Assembly: GCA_045652745.1 (NCBI GenBank)
Contig: JAZRUW010000015.1
Span: 1-64,000, forward strand
Reading direction: 5' to 3'
Source: RGIG2041 sp045652745
GTDB lineage: Bacteria > Bacillota > Clostridia > UBA1381 > UMGS1253
DNA length: 64,000 bases
In this document: positions 33,233-41,427 of the stretch, piece by piece
Layout of the letters: every line of letters begins with the position of its first letter
Position numbering within the stretch: the first letter of the stretch is position 1
Made by a program: the position numbers and the translations under genes
The notes under the pieces: generated by a model
Databases searched by the model: none
Told to the model about the DNA's origin: nothing
What the model saw: the letters and a program-made list of their open reading frames with translations, nothing else

Positions 33233-33367
33233 TTACGCTGACAATCTTTTTCTACCTTTGAGTCTTCTTCTAGCCAGAACCTTTCTGCCGTTAGCAGTGC
33301 TCATTCTTTTTCTGAAGCCGTGTACCTTGCTTCTCTGTCTCTTTTTAGGTTGGTATGTTCTAAGCAT
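33233..33367 (-). CDS. rpmH: 50S ribosomal protein L34
   Basis: A 44-residue very basic protein matching L34 along its length: RTYQPKKRQRSKVHGFRKRM, then ANGRKVLARRRLKGRKRL. The start at 33367 follows GGAGGTG. It is first in the rpmH-rnpA-yidD-yidC-jag-mnmE group and has a consensus promoter about 100 bases upstream. Confidence 0.97.
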   Translation of the reverse strand: MLRTYQPKKRQRSKVHGFRKRMSTANGRKVLARRRLKGRKRLSA

Positions 33368-33435
33368 GTTTGCACCTCCTGCCGAATCTTTCGTTTCTAT
33401 GGAAAGCGCGTGTGCGCACTCCGTCTTTGGTAAAA

Positions 33436-33451
33436 CGTTCAAATTTGAACG
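33436..33451. promoter_or_regulatory. 16-bp palindrome in the rpmH leader
   Basis: CGTTCAAATTTGAACG is a perfect palindrome starting 15 bases after the rpmH -10 box, that is, at the start of the transcript. It could be an operator or a 5' stem. No T run follows, so it is not a terminator. Confidence 0.4.
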
Positions 33452-33465
33452 CGAATACGTTTAAT

Positions 33466-33494
33466 ATTATACCGCCATGCGGAGAAAATGTCAA
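33466..33494 (-). promoter_or_regulatory. Promoter of the rpmH operon
   Basis: On the minus strand TTGACA (33489-33494), 17-bp spacer, TATAAT (33466-33471): full consensus. The remaining bases to nadE (33495-33625) show nothing further. Confidence 0.88.
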
Positions 33495-33625
33495 GTATTT
33501 TTTGCATAGAATGAGGAAAAAATTTCTTTGCGCAATTTCTTGTGGTCGCGCACTTTAAAAGCGCAAGATTTAGTCTTTAAGTTTATTCCACAGGCCGATA
33601 AATAACTTTGCGCACACGGAAATGA

Positions 33626-34357
33626 TTACAATGCCGGCTTAAAACTCGGCATCAGTTCGAGCTTAAACAAATTCATCTTATGCTTGCGGTCGATGATTGC
33701 TTTTTTATCGGCATCGGCGATTTCGCCCGTGCGGATGTATATGTCCAATTCGGCATAGGTAAAGCCGAGATTTTCTTCGTCCGTCTTACCGCAAAGGCCG
33801 TCAATCGGTGTTTTTTCTACGAGCACGTCCGGCAAGCCTAAGAGGTGGCCGATTTGCTTGATTTCCGTTACGGTCAGGTGCGAGAGCGGTGAAAAGTCGC
33901 CCGCGGCATCGCCGTAGCGTGTAGAGTAGCCTACCCAGTCCTCCGAGAGGTTGCAGGTATTGCACACGCGGCCGTTGTTGGACTGGCCTACGGCATAGAG
34001 CGTTGCCATACGGATGCGTGGCGGAATGTTTTGCTTCGTCTGCGCCGTAATTTCAAAATCCGACGGCATTGCAGAAAGCAGCCCGTCAACTGCCGCCCTG
34101 ATGTTGATTTTGTAGTGGCGGATGCCGAGGTGGTTTACTAAAAGCTCGGCCATATCAATATCGTGCTGTACGCCGCACGGCATCAAAACGCCGATGACGC
34201 GGTCGCGTCCGAGCGCTTCTACGCACAGTGCCGCGGCAATAGAGGAGTCTTTGCCGCCGGAAATGCCGACGATGGCATTACAGCCCTTGCCGTTTTCTTC
34301 AAAGAAATTTCGAATCCATTCTACACATTCGTTTTTTACTTTTTCTGCATTAAACAT
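33626..34357 (-). CDS. nadE: NAD synthetase, ammonia-dependent type
   Basis: NadE amidates nicotinic acid adenine dinucleotide to NAD+. The 243-residue protein is the short form without a glutaminase domain. Motifs: VGISGGKDSSIAAALC (PP-loop), MPCGVQHDIDMAELL, and NLSEDWVGYSTRYGDAAGDFSPLSHLTVTEI. The ATG at 34357 follows GGGAGG. It is a single gene beyond rpmH, where dnaA would often be found. Confidence 0.95.
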   Translation of the reverse strand: MFNAEKVKNECVEWIRNFFEENGKGCNAIVGISGGKDSSIAAALCVEALGRDRVIGVLMPCGVQHDIDMAELLVNHLGIRHYKINIRAAVDGLLSAMPSDFEITAQTKQNIPPRIRMATLYAVGQSNNGRVCNTCNLSEDWVGYSTRYGDAAGDFSPLSHLTVTEIKQIGHLLGLPDVLVEKTPIDGLCGKTDEENLGFTYAELDIYIRTGEIADADKKAIIDRKHKMNLFKLELMPSFKPAL

Positions 34358-34470
34358 AGTTTAGCCTCCCGAAAAGCATATCAAAAGTTTAGGCTTTAAA
34401 TCAATTTCTGCAAATAGTATAACACAGTCTTTGAAAAAAGAAAAGAGGAGATTGCTTTTTGTAAAACAGA

Positions 34471-34500
34471 AAAAGCAACCATCATACGATGATTGCTTTT
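34471..34500 (-). terminator. Terminator after initiator tRNA
   Basis: On the minus strand AAAAGCAATCATC pairs with GATGGTTGCTTTT (one G-U) around a GTAT loop. It lies 5 bases downstream of the tRNA CCA end. Confidence 0.82.
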
Positions 34501-34504
34501 TTCT

Positions 34505-34582
<78 letters not shown>

Positions 34583-34660
34583 ATATTGTTCGCTCTTGCG
34601 ACTATGACAGTATAGCACACATTTTTTCATTTGTAAAGCCTTTTTTGAAAATTTGATGAT

Positions 34661-34942
34661 TTATATGTTTTCAGTATGTTCGTTTAATGCATTTTTATAC
34701 CGTAAATATTTTTCACGTGTGGCCATGCCGCCGCGGATGTGGCGCTCTTCTTTGTTGTTTTCCAGCACGGCCGCTACTGCTCTGTGCAGTGTGGAATTTA
34801 TATGCATCAGTCGCTCGGTAACATCTTTATGTACGGTTGATTTAGAAACGCCGAAGCGCGCGGCGGTTTCACGCACAGTGGCCTTGTTTTCGACGATGTA
34901 TTCGGCGAGAATTTTCACGCGTCGGCAAATATATGCATTCAT
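34661..34942 (-). CDS. spoIIID: Sporulation regulator SpoIIID
   Basis: A 93-residue DNA-binding protein that adjusts mother-cell sigma-E genes during sporulation. The helix-turn-helix ATVRETAARFGVSKSTVHKDVTERL is the family hallmark, followed by HIRGGMATREKYLRYK. The start follows GGGGGA. With spoVT at 51001 it marks the organism as a spore former. No spoIIQ or mbl neighbour is present in this window. Confidence 0.95.
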   Translation of the reverse strand: MNAYICRRVKILAEYIVENKATVRETAARFGVSKSTVHKDVTERLMHINSTLHRAVAAVLENNKEERHIRGGMATREKYLRYKNALNEHTENI

Positions 34943-35011
34943 TTTTGTCCCCCGAAATCCTAGTTGTTACATCTATATGCAATGTAAGCGGGGAATAGAA
35001 GAAGAGTTACA

Positions 35012-35046
35012 AAAAAGGTATCTTCACGGATGGAAGATACCTTTTT
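35012..35046 (-). terminator. Terminator of the PPi-PFK gene
   Basis: AAAAAGGTATCTTC (35012-35025) pairs with GAAGATACCTTTTT (35033-35046). Confidence 0.88.
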
Positions 35047-35056
35047 AAGTTTCAAA

Positions 35057-36721
35057 TTATTCTTTTTCGAGTGCCAGCGTTTTGGTGGTGATGTCGCAAA
35101 CCTCAGCCGGACCGTAGTACTGAATTGCACCCGGATACAGGTAAGCGGTTTCTACAGCCCAAGTCTCTCTGTTGGCTTCGAAGAACTTGAACGGCTTACC
35201 GTCGAGCTCAACGAGCGCCTTTTTGATAACCGGTTTGTCTTCGCCGTGTCTTCTTTCAATGTTCATCATCTTGGTAATCGGCATACCGCCTGCAACCCAC
35301 TCGTCTGCCGGCTTGGACAGGTTGGAAATCTTGGAAAGATAACCGTTGTAGCCGTACTGGATGAGCATGAATGCATTGTAGCCCAAGGAGTAGCAGTAGT
35401 CCGCATCAAAATTGGACGGGAATGCGCATCTGCCTTCGTAACCGAAGAAGTGATGCTGTGCGGAGAACTTGCCTTTGTATGTGCCTGCAGCCTTTCTCGC
35501 GGCAAGATTGTCTGCAACGAGTGCGGAGAAGAGCTTTTCGGAGTCGATTAAGGATACCTGAACATTACCGTGCGGGTCTCTTTCGAGGAAGAGCTGCTGT
35601 TGGATGCTCTGCGGCAGGATAGCAAATACTTCCCAAGAGGCTGCGGAGAGACCTTCCTTAATAAATGCGCTCTTTTCATCCCAAGTCGGGAGTGCGTTGA
35701 AGGCTTCAGCCTTCTTGCCTGCGAGCAATTCGTTGATTTCTGCAATCAATGCGGAGAATTCCGGAACAAATTCCACAACACCTTCCGGAATGATAGCCAC
35801 ACCGAAGTTCATGCCGTTTGCGGCTCTCTTTTCAACGGAGTCTGCGATATAGTCGGCAATCTGGGAAAGGGACATCTTCTTTTCGGCAACTTCCTCGGAA
35901 ACAAGGCAGATGTTCGGCTGTGTCCTGAGTGCACACTCAAGGGCAACGTGGGAAGCGGAACGACCCATTACCTTAATGAAGTGCCAGTATTTTTTCGCAG
36001 AGTTTGCGTCTCTTTGAATATTACCGATGAGTTCGCTGTATGTCTTTGTAGCGGTATCAAAACCGAAGGAGCATTCAATGTCTTCGTTTTTGAGGTCGCC
36101 GTCGATGGTCTTCGGGCAACCGATTACCTGTACGCCGGTGTTGTGTGCGGCAAAGTATTCAGCCAGCACTGCGGCGTTGGTGTTGGAGTCGTCACCGCCG
36201 ATGATAACGACTGCAGTGATTCCATGCTTTTTGCAAACCTCGGCAACAACGGCAAACTGCTCGTTGGTTTCGAGCTTTGTTCTGCCGGAACCGATGATAT
36301 CAAAACCGCCGGTGTTTCTGTATGCATCAATGTATGCATCGTCAAAAATAATATAGTTGTCTTCCAAAAGACCGCTCGGGCCGCCCTTGAAGCCGTAGAG
36401 CTCGTTTGCCGGGTTGGTGGACTTTAATGCGTCGTAGAGACCGCAAACAACATTGTGTCCGCCCGGAGCCTGACCGCCGGAGAGGATGACACCGACCTTC
36501 TGTACTTTTGCTGCAGAAGTGTTTTCGCCTTTTTGGAAAATGATTTCCTTTTTACCGTAGGTGTTCGGGAACAGCGCCGCGATTTTTTCGCAGTCTGCTG
36601 CGCTTGTGGTAGCTGCACCTTCCGAAACTGCGATTTCCGCGATGCCGTTTCTCAGCATTTTCGGCAGTTTTGGTTCATATGCATATCTCGCCTTCTGTAA
36701 CGGTGAATATTCCATGTTCAT
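35057..36721 (-). CDS. pfp: Pyrophosphate-dependent phosphofructokinase (long type)
   Basis: This enzyme interconverts fructose 6-phosphate and fructose 1,6-bisphosphate with pyrophosphate. The 554-residue length and the motifs GVILSGGQAPGGHNVVCGLYDALK, GGDDSNTNAAVLAEYF (GGDD rather than GGDG marks PPi use), PKTIDGDLKN and MGRSASHVALECAL fit the long plant-like type. Monocistronic with its own promoter and terminator. A PPi-PFK is common in anaerobes that save ATP. Confidence 0.94.
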   Translation of the reverse strand: MNMEYSPLQKARYAYEPKLPKMLRNGIAEIAVSEGAATTSAADCEKIAALFPNTYGKKEIIFQKGENTSAAKVQKVGVILSGGQAPGGHNVVCGLYDALKSTNPANELYGFKGGPSGLLEDNYIIFDDAYIDAYRNTGGFDIIGSGRTKLETNEQFAVVAEVCKKHGITAVVIIGGDDSNTNAAVLAEYFAAHNTGVQVIGCPKTIDGDLKNEDIECSFGFDTATKTYSELIGNIQRDANSAKKYWHFIKVMGRSASHVALECALRTQPNICLVSEEVAEKKMSLSQIADYIADSVEKRAANGMNFGVAIIPEGVVEFVPEFSALIAEINELLAGKKAEAFNALPTWDEKSAFIKEGLSAASWEVFAILPQSIQQQLFLERDPHGNVQVSLIDSEKLFSALVADNLAARKAAGTYKGKFSAQHHFFGYEGRCAFPSNFDADYCYSLGYNAFMLIQYGYNGYLSKISNLSKPADEWVAGGMPITKMMNIERRHGEDKPVIKKALVELDGKPFKFFEANRETWAVETAYLYPGAIQYYGPAEVCDITTKTLALEKE

Positions 36722-36761
36722 TACTCCTTACTGTTGTTTTCTGTTTTTCAACATCTCTCGT

Positions 36762-36790
36762 AGTATACCACAATCGTTTGTAAATGTAAA
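36762..36790 (-). promoter_or_regulatory. Promoter of PPi-PFK gene
   Basis: Minus strand TTTACA (36785-36790), 17-bp spacer, TATACT (36762-36767). Confidence 0.65.
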
Positions 36791-36800
36791 GCGGAATTGT

Positions 36801-37979
36801 TTAAAATTTCACAAACCATTTTGCAAATTTGCGCACAATTTTAAACGGTGTACGTTCGAGTTCTTTTTGTGCATCCGCTAATTTTTCGCGGATGGGGATG
36901 CCCTGCGGACAGTGCTGTTCGCATTTGCCGCACCCGATGCAGTTGCAGGCTGCGGTGGAGGTTTTTCGCAGGGTGGTGCACATAATGTATTCCTTTGTGC
37001 CGGCAAACCAACCCTCGCTGTGGAGGCGGTTGTACGCCGCGAAGGTGCCGGGAATATCGACGTTTTTCGGGCAGGGGACACAGTAGCCGCAACCCGTACA
37101 GCCGACCTTCATTTTTGCATTGATGGTGGCGCTGACCGAGTGCAGCATCGCCTCATCCTCTGCGGTCAGTTCTCCGACCTTGGCGTCGGAGGCGGTCGCT
37201 AAATTATCTTCAACCATTTCGAGCGAATTCATACCCGACAGCACACAGGTAACCTCCGGCTGATTAAACAGCCAGCGAAACGCCCATTGGGCAGGCGTAT
37301 GCTTAACGGTGTGTGTTTCAAAGATGCGCTTTGCTTCTTCGGGCAGGCGGCTGACGAGCTTGCCGCCGCGCAACGGCTCCATAATCATCACGGGGATGCC
37401 CTTGGCGTTTGCGTATTTAAGGCCGCGCTTGCCGGCCTGCGAATGTTCGTCCATATAGTTGTATTGAATCATACAGAAATCCCAGTCATAGGCATCGACT
37501 AAGCGGCAAAACATTTCGGTGTTGCCGTGGTAGGAAAAGCCGATTTGGCGGATTTGTCCTGCGGCCTTCTTTTCTTCGAGCCACTTATCTACGCCGAGCG
37601 ATTTCATGCGTTCCCAAGCATCAATGTCCGTGAGCATATGCATCAGATAGTAGTCCACATAATCCGTGCGCAGGCGGCGCAGTTCTTCATTAAACAGTTT
37701 TTCCGCGGCCTCGCGGCTTTTGATTAAATAGTGCGGCAATTTGGTCGCAATATTTAAATTTTTGCGGATGCCGTTTTTTTCAAAAATTTCACCGATGAGC
37801 GCTTCGCTGCCCGGATAGATATAGGCGGTATCAAAATAATTTACACCACCATTGTAAGCGGCTAAAATCTCCCGCTCCGCTTTGTCGAAATCGGTCTTGC
37901 CGAGTTTGGTCGTAAATCGCATACAGCCAAAGCCGAGCACGGATAAGTCATTTCCGTATTTGTCCTTGCGGTATTGCAT
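36801..37979 (-). CDS. Aldo/keto reductase with ferredoxin-like domain
   Basis: A 392-residue protein. Residues 1 to about 270 are an aldo/keto reductase barrel (GFGCMRFTTK, YFDTAYIYPGSEALIGE, DYVDYYLMHML). The C-terminal part carries Cys clusters CTGCGYCVPCPKNVDIP and CNCIGCGKCEQHCPQGIPI, the latter a 4Fe-4S motif. This is a frequent Clostridial type of unknown substrate, probably passing electrons between NAD(P)H and an Fe-S partner. The start follows GAGGTGA. Confidence 0.9.
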   Translation of the reverse strand: MQYRKDKYGNDLSVLGFGCMRFTTKLGKTDFDKAEREILAAYNGGVNYFDTAYIYPGSEALIGEIFEKNGIRKNLNIATKLPHYLIKSREAAEKLFNEELRRLRTDYVDYYLMHMLTDIDAWERMKSLGVDKWLEEKKAAGQIRQIGFSYHGNTEMFCRLVDAYDWDFCMIQYNYMDEHSQAGKRGLKYANAKGIPVMIMEPLRGGKLVSRLPEEAKRIFETHTVKHTPAQWAFRWLFNQPEVTCVLSGMNSLEMVEDNLATASDAKVGELTAEDEAMLHSVSATINAKMKVGCTGCGYCVPCPKNVDIPGTFAAYNRLHSEGWFAGTKEYIMCTTLRKTSTAACNCIGCGKCEQHCPQGIPIREKLADAQKELERTPFKIVRKFAKWFVKF

Positions 37980-38083
37980 AAAATCACCTCATTATTATTG
38001 TAGCATAATAAAAGAGAAAAATAAATATAAGCGTGTCAATTTTTGTTCAATATGACAAAATCCGCAAACGGAATAATTTTTCA

Positions 38084-38112
38084 TTGATTTTTTTGTAAAA
38101 AAGTGGTATGCT
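38084..38112 (+). promoter_or_regulatory. Promoter of purC
   Basis: TTGATT (38084-38089), 17-bp spacer, TATGCT (38107-38112). No purine riboswitch is evident in the short leader. Confidence 0.6.
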
Positions 38113-38151
38113 ATTTAGGTAGAAATTTTGAGTTAAAAGGAGTTTTGTTGT

Positions 38152-38835
38152 ATGAAAAAGTTATACGAAGGTAAAACCAAAGACGTTTACGAGTTGGAAA
38201 ACGGTAACGTGATGCTCAAGTTCAAGGATGACTGCACCGGTAAAGACGGCGTATTCGATCCGGGTGAAAACAGCGTCGGCTTGAAAATCGAGGGTATCGG
38301 CAAGGCAAATCTCCGTACATCCGTATATTATTTCGACCTTTTAAAGAAGGCCGGCATCAAGACACACTACGTAAATGCAAACGTAGAAGAGGCTGAAATG
38401 GAAGTGCTTCCGGCAACCGTATTCGGTCACGGTCTGGAAGTCATCTGCCGTTTGGTTGCGACCGGCAGCTTTATCCGCAGATACGGTGAATATATTGAAG
38501 ACGGCACCGTGCTCGAAGGTGGCTATGTAGAATGCACATTTAAAAATGATGCAAAGGGCGACCCGCTCGTAACAAGCGAAGGTCTTGCAGCGCTCGGCGT
38601 AATGACCGAGGAAATGTTTGCAAGCATGAAAGAGCAGACACTCAAAATCACCAAGATTGTAGCGGACGATTTAAAGACCATCGGTCTGGATTTGTGGGAC
38701 ATCAAGTTCGAGTTTGGTTACAACAACGGCGAGGTTATCTTGATTGACGAAATCGCTTCGGGCAATATGCGCGTATACAAGGGCGACAAGATTGTAGAGC
38801 CGGTTGAACTTACAAAGCTGATTTTGAACAGATAA
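38152..38835 (+). CDS. purC: SAICAR synthetase
   Basis: PurC ligates aspartate to CAIR in purine synthesis. The 227-residue protein has LYEGKTKDVYELENGNVMLKFKDD at the ATP site, VICRLVATGSFIRRYG, and DIKFEFGYNNGEVILIDEI near the end. The start at 38152 follows AAAAGGAG. Unusually it stands alone, with its own promoter and terminator and no other pur gene in the window. Confidence 0.96.
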   Translation: MKKLYEGKTKDVYELENGNVMLKFKDDCTGKDGVFDPGENSVGLKIEGIGKANLRTSVYYFDLLKKAGIKTHYVNANVEEAEMEVLPATVFGHGLEVICRLVATGSFIRRYGEYIEDGTVLEGGYVECTFKNDAKGDPLVTSEGLAALGVMTEEMFASMKEQTLKITKIVADDLKTIGLDLWDIKFEFGYNNGEVILIDEIASGNMRVYKGDKIVEPVELTKLILNR

Positions 38836-38850
38836 ATAAGGGATTGTGAA

Positions 38851-38877
38851 AAGGGAGCAGAGATCTGCTCCTTTTTT
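38851..38877 (+). terminator. Terminator of purC
   Basis: GGAGCAGA (38854-38861) pairs with TCTGCTCC (38864-38871), then six T's. Confidence 0.85.
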
Positions 38878-38900
38878 GTGCACACATTTACACCAACACT

Positions 38901-38969
38901 GTAGGGCAGGGGCTTGCTCCTGCCGTGCGTTTGTGCGATATTCGCGGGCGATTCGTGAATCGCCCCTAC
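38901..38969. repeat. Composite palindromic repeat bounded by GTAGGG/CCCTAC
   Basis: The element starts GTAGGG (38901-38906) and ends CCCTAC (38964-38969). Inside are two hairpins: GGCAGG/CCTGCC around 38905-38924 and GGGCGATTC/GAATCGCCC around 38946-38965. Repeats built on GTAGGGGCGATTC are widely dispersed in bacterial genomes, so this is probably one non-coding mobile-like copy in the gap after purC. Confidence 0.65.
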
Positions 38970-38981
38970 GAACACAAATTA

Positions 38982-39019
38982 AAAAAACCTTTGGTCATTA
39001 AGAACAAAGGATTTTTTTT
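38982..39019 (-). terminator. Terminator of PqqD-S26 operon
   Basis: On the minus strand ATCCTTTG, an 11-base loop and CAAAGGTTTTTTT. The hairpin overlaps the end of the peptidase gene. Confidence 0.75.
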
Positions 39020-39420
39020 ACATACAGTTTTAATTTTTTTATCCACAAATCTTTGTATTGGCTTTTTCTTCTGGCAAATGGTTTTGGGTTGCCGTTTGCA
39101 TCTTTGGCATCGACGATTTTGGCGAGCATAGCCTCCGGATAAATCGGGTACTCGATCATGTTTTCATTGTCGCCGCACAGCATATAACCACCGCGCAGTT
39201 TGCCGACGATACGGTGCAGGGTATATTTACCGCTCGGGCGCTTGTAGAAAACAACGTCGCCGATTTTTGGCTTTTTGCATGGCGCAAGCGTTATGGTATC
39301 TTTTCCGTTTTCAAAGGTCGGGAGCATACTGTCACCGAACGGGGTAAAAGAAAAAGTCTTGCCGAGGGCGAATGCGTCTTGCATACACTCGACAAGAACT
39401 TCGATATCGATGTAATCCAT
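38998..39420 (-). CDS. S24/S26-type (signal peptidase-like) serine peptidase
   Basis: A 140-residue soluble protein with the peptidase core FTPFGDSMLPTFENGKDTI (nucleophile Ser in GDSMLPT) and IGDVVFYKRPSGKYTLHRIVG, where the general-base Lys is expected, then YMLCGDNE. There is no N-terminal membrane helix, unlike true signal peptidases; a short basic hydrophobic tail may touch the membrane. The start at 39420 uses GAGGAAG at the end of the PqqD gene, 4 bases away. The PqqD/S26 pairing suggests leader-peptide recognition plus cleavage, but no precursor gene is seen. Confidence 0.8.
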   Translation of the reverse strand: MDYIDIEVLVECMQDAFALGKTFSFTPFGDSMLPTFENGKDTITLAPCKKPKIGDVVFYKRPSGKYTLHRIVGKLRGGYMLCGDNENMIEYPIYPEAMLAKIVDAKDANGNPKPFARRKSQYKDLWIKKLKLYVKKILCS

Positions 39421-39424
39421 AGGC

Positions 39425-39694
39425 TTATTCTTCCTCGAGCATATTGGCATCGCGCAGCTTGGTAATAAAACGCTTCAAGTCTGCCGCCGCATAGTCACGC
39501 TCTACATTATACTCCGCCAAAAGGGCATCTAACAGTTCTGCTTCGGTAGCGCCTGCCTGCAGTTTTTCCCAAAGATATGCCGCACTGCCGGAGAGCGTAA
39601 TGACACCGTTAAAGGAAACGGTTGCATCCCCGATGGGCACAACAATCTTACTGCCGGCTACGGTTTTAAGCAGAAATCCATCTTTTAATTTCAT
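39425..39694 (-). CDS. PqqD-like (RRE-fold) protein
   Basis: An 89-residue PqqD-family protein: beta-rich start (KTVAGSKIVVPIGDATVSFNGVITLSGSAAYLWEKLQAG) then helices (TEAELLDALLAEYNVE, DLKRFITKLRDANML). Such domains bind leader peptides in ribosomal peptide modification. The start follows AAGGAGG. It is first in a two-gene operon with a signal-peptidase-like protein, under a consensus promoter. Radical-SAM, cyclase or kinase partners are absent. Confidence 0.87.
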   Translation of the reverse strand: MKLKDGFLLKTVAGSKIVVPIGDATVSFNGVITLSGSAAYLWEKLQAGATEAELLDALLAEYNVERDYAAADLKRFITKLRDANMLEEE

Positions 39695-39738
39695 ACAACA
39701 TACCCTCCTTATATCAACATGGGTACTAATTCTATATC

Positions 39739-39767
39739 AGTATAACAAACGGAGATTTAACTGTCAA
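39739..39767 (-). promoter_or_regulatory. Promoter of PqqD-S26 operon
   Basis: Minus strand TTGACA (39762-39767), 17-bp spacer, TATACT (39739-39744). Confidence 0.78.
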
Positions 39768-39806
39768 TGAATGGTAAAAGAATGTAAGGAGAATGTAAAA
39801 AACGGC

Positions 39807-39835
39807 TTGCTTTTCAAAGAAAAAAAGCGTACAAT
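39807..39835 (+). promoter_or_regulatory. Promoter of heavy-metal chaperone gene
   Basis: TTGCTT (39807-39812), 17-bp spacer, TACAAT (39830-39835). A second TATAAT at 39841 lacks a good -35. Confidence 0.5.
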
Positions 39836-39868
39836 ACAAGTATAATATACGAAGCAGGAGGTATATAT

Positions 39869-40093
39869 ATGTTTGGTTTCGGGAAAAAAGAGACAAAAAC
39901 ATTTTTAGTAGAGGGTATGGCCTGTCCGCGTTGCAGTGCGGCGGTGAAAACGGCGTTGGAAAAGAACAAGGGCGTAAAAGCGGAAATTGATTTGGAAAAA
40001 GGCACGGTTGCTGTAACGGCAAAGCAGGTGTCGGAAGCAACAGTCAAAGCGGTTGTGGAAGCGTGTGGTTTTACATTTAAGGGCGAAGCATAA
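39869..40093 (+). CDS. Heavy-metal-associated domain protein (CopZ-like)
   Basis: A 74-residue HMA-domain protein. Metal ligands are Cys19 and Cys22 in MACPRC, followed by the ferredoxin-like fold (SAAVKTALEKNKGVKAEIDLEKGTVAVTA, VKAVVEACGF). Such proteins carry Cu+ or similar ions to P-type ATPases or regulators. The N-terminal MFGFGKK is an added basic stretch. The start follows CAGGAGG. No copper ATPase or CsoR lies nearby, so the partner is elsewhere. Confidence 0.88.
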   Translation: MFGFGKKETKTFLVEGMACPRCSAAVKTALEKNKGVKAEIDLEKGTVAVTAKQVSEATVKAVVEACGFTFKGEA

Positions 40094-40129
40094 AAAATGG
40101 CTTGGGAAAATTCTCCCAAGCCATTTTTT
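40093..40129. terminator. Bidirectional terminator
   Basis: AAAAATGGCTTGGGA (40093-40107) pairs with TCCCAAGCCATTTTT (40114-40128), between the converging HMA and serine hydrolase genes. Confidence 0.87.
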
Positions 40130-41312
40130 ATCTGCCTAAGCAGGTATATATTACGTTTTTGAGTCGTGGCAGATACCATTCTTCACGAGGGTTTAAGCAA
40201 TGCTGTGCAAAGAATACGGCGAGATTGATTTCGCTGTCGATGATGCAGGCCGAACCTGCCGCACCGCACCACCCGAATTCGCCGAGGTTGCAGGCATGTC
40301 CGGCTTCGGTCTTTTCGATGCATGTACGAACGCCTAGCCCGTAACCATAGCCGGTGAGCTGTTTCCAGTTCATGTATTTTCTCTGCGCTTCGGTTAAGCG
40401 GTTGGTTTTCATGAGGTCCACGGTGTTTGGCGACAAAATGCGTTCACCGGATAAGCCCATACCTTTGTTGGCGAGCGCCGCAAGGACTTTTACGTAGTCG
40501 GAAATCGTTGTGGTAATGCCGGCACCGCCGCTGTCGTACTCACTGCCGAATACGAAGCCGGGAACTTTGCTGACTTTAATGAAATGTCCTTCTTTTGCAT
40601 TGCCGTGCTTTTGTGCCTCTACGGCATTAAAATTGCTGTCGCCACCAGTTGGAACGAATCTGTACACGGATGCCATGTTGTCTGCAATGGCAGGTGTGTG
40701 ATGGTACACCGTTCGGTTCATACCGAGCGGCTCGAAGATGTTTGCATCTACGTAGTCGCGGAATTTTTTTCCGCTGACCACTTCTACCAGACAAGCGAGT
40801 ACGTCGTGGCAAAAACTGTATTGCCAGCGTGCGCCGGGTTCGAAATCGAGCGGATCTTCCGCCAACGTGCGAATGACTGTACGGGTATCCATTTTGCCGT
40901 CTGTCCGTGCGTGTGCCTTTTCGATAAACGGTGCTGTGGAGTTATAGTTAAAACCGGCAGTCATGGAAAACAAATCTCCGACCGTAATGGGGTTTTGGGC
41001 TTCCGTTAAAGTGCCGTCCGCTTGCTTAACGGACATGTGGCGAAATTCCGGCATATATTCATACACAGGGTCGTTTAGCATAAACTTGCCCTGCTCTAAC
41101 AGCTGTGCACCTGCGGCGCAGGTGGTAACTTTGGAGCAGGAATAAACATTAAAATGCTCTGTGCCGCGCAGAACTTCTTTGGTTTCTAAATCGGAATAGC
41201 CTGCTTCGTAGCGGAATACACGTTCACCGCCGAGATATACCTGAATCGCACAACCCGGTGTGCGTTCGCGTGCCATCAGATCCATAAACTCTTTCAAATA
41301 AGTAAAATCCAT
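40128..41312 (-). CDS. Beta-lactamase-fold serine hydrolase
   Basis: A 394-residue protein of the class C beta-lactamase/DD-peptidase/esterase group. The SxxK motif is in YSCSKVTT, and WQYSFCHDVLACLVE holds the YxN-like position. No signal peptide is seen, so it is probably cytosolic and more likely an esterase or amidase than a beta-lactamase. The start at 41312 follows GGAGG; the ATG at 41330 precedes that site. Substrate unknown. Confidence 0.87.
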   Translation of the reverse strand: MDFTYLKEFMDLMARERTPGCAIQVYLGGERVFRYEAGYSDLETKEVLRGTEHFNVYSCSKVTTCAAGAQLLEQGKFMLNDPVYEYMPEFRHMSVKQADGTLTEAQNPITVGDLFSMTAGFNYNSTAPFIEKAHARTDGKMDTRTVIRTLAEDPLDFEPGARWQYSFCHDVLACLVEVVSGKKFRDYVDANIFEPLGMNRTVYHHTPAIADNMASVYRFVPTGGDSNFNAVEAQKHGNAKEGHFIKVSKVPGFVFGSEYDSGGAGITTTISDYVKVLAALANKGMGLSGERILSPNTVDLMKTNRLTEAQRKYMNWKQLTGYGYGLGVRTCIEKTEAGHACNLGEFGWCGAAGSACIIDSEINLAVFFAQHCLNPREEWYLPRLKNVIYTCLGR

Positions 41313-41427
41313 ATTGCTGTCAACCTCCATATATTACTTAGGTTAGTTTATCATACGGAAAAGACCTTGTCAAAGGGAATATTTTTTGGTACAATACGCT
41401 TAGAAACGTCAAAGGAGAATTTGACTT

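Noticed and set aside
33495..33625. Possible DnaA boxes and oriC between rpmH and nadE
   Set aside because: Only one poor match (TTATTCCACA) is visible, and there is no dnaA, dnaN or AT-rich repeat cluster.
38849..38880. Purine riboswitch near purC
   Set aside because: The hairpin lies downstream of purC and is a plain terminator; the leader upstream is too short for an aptamer.
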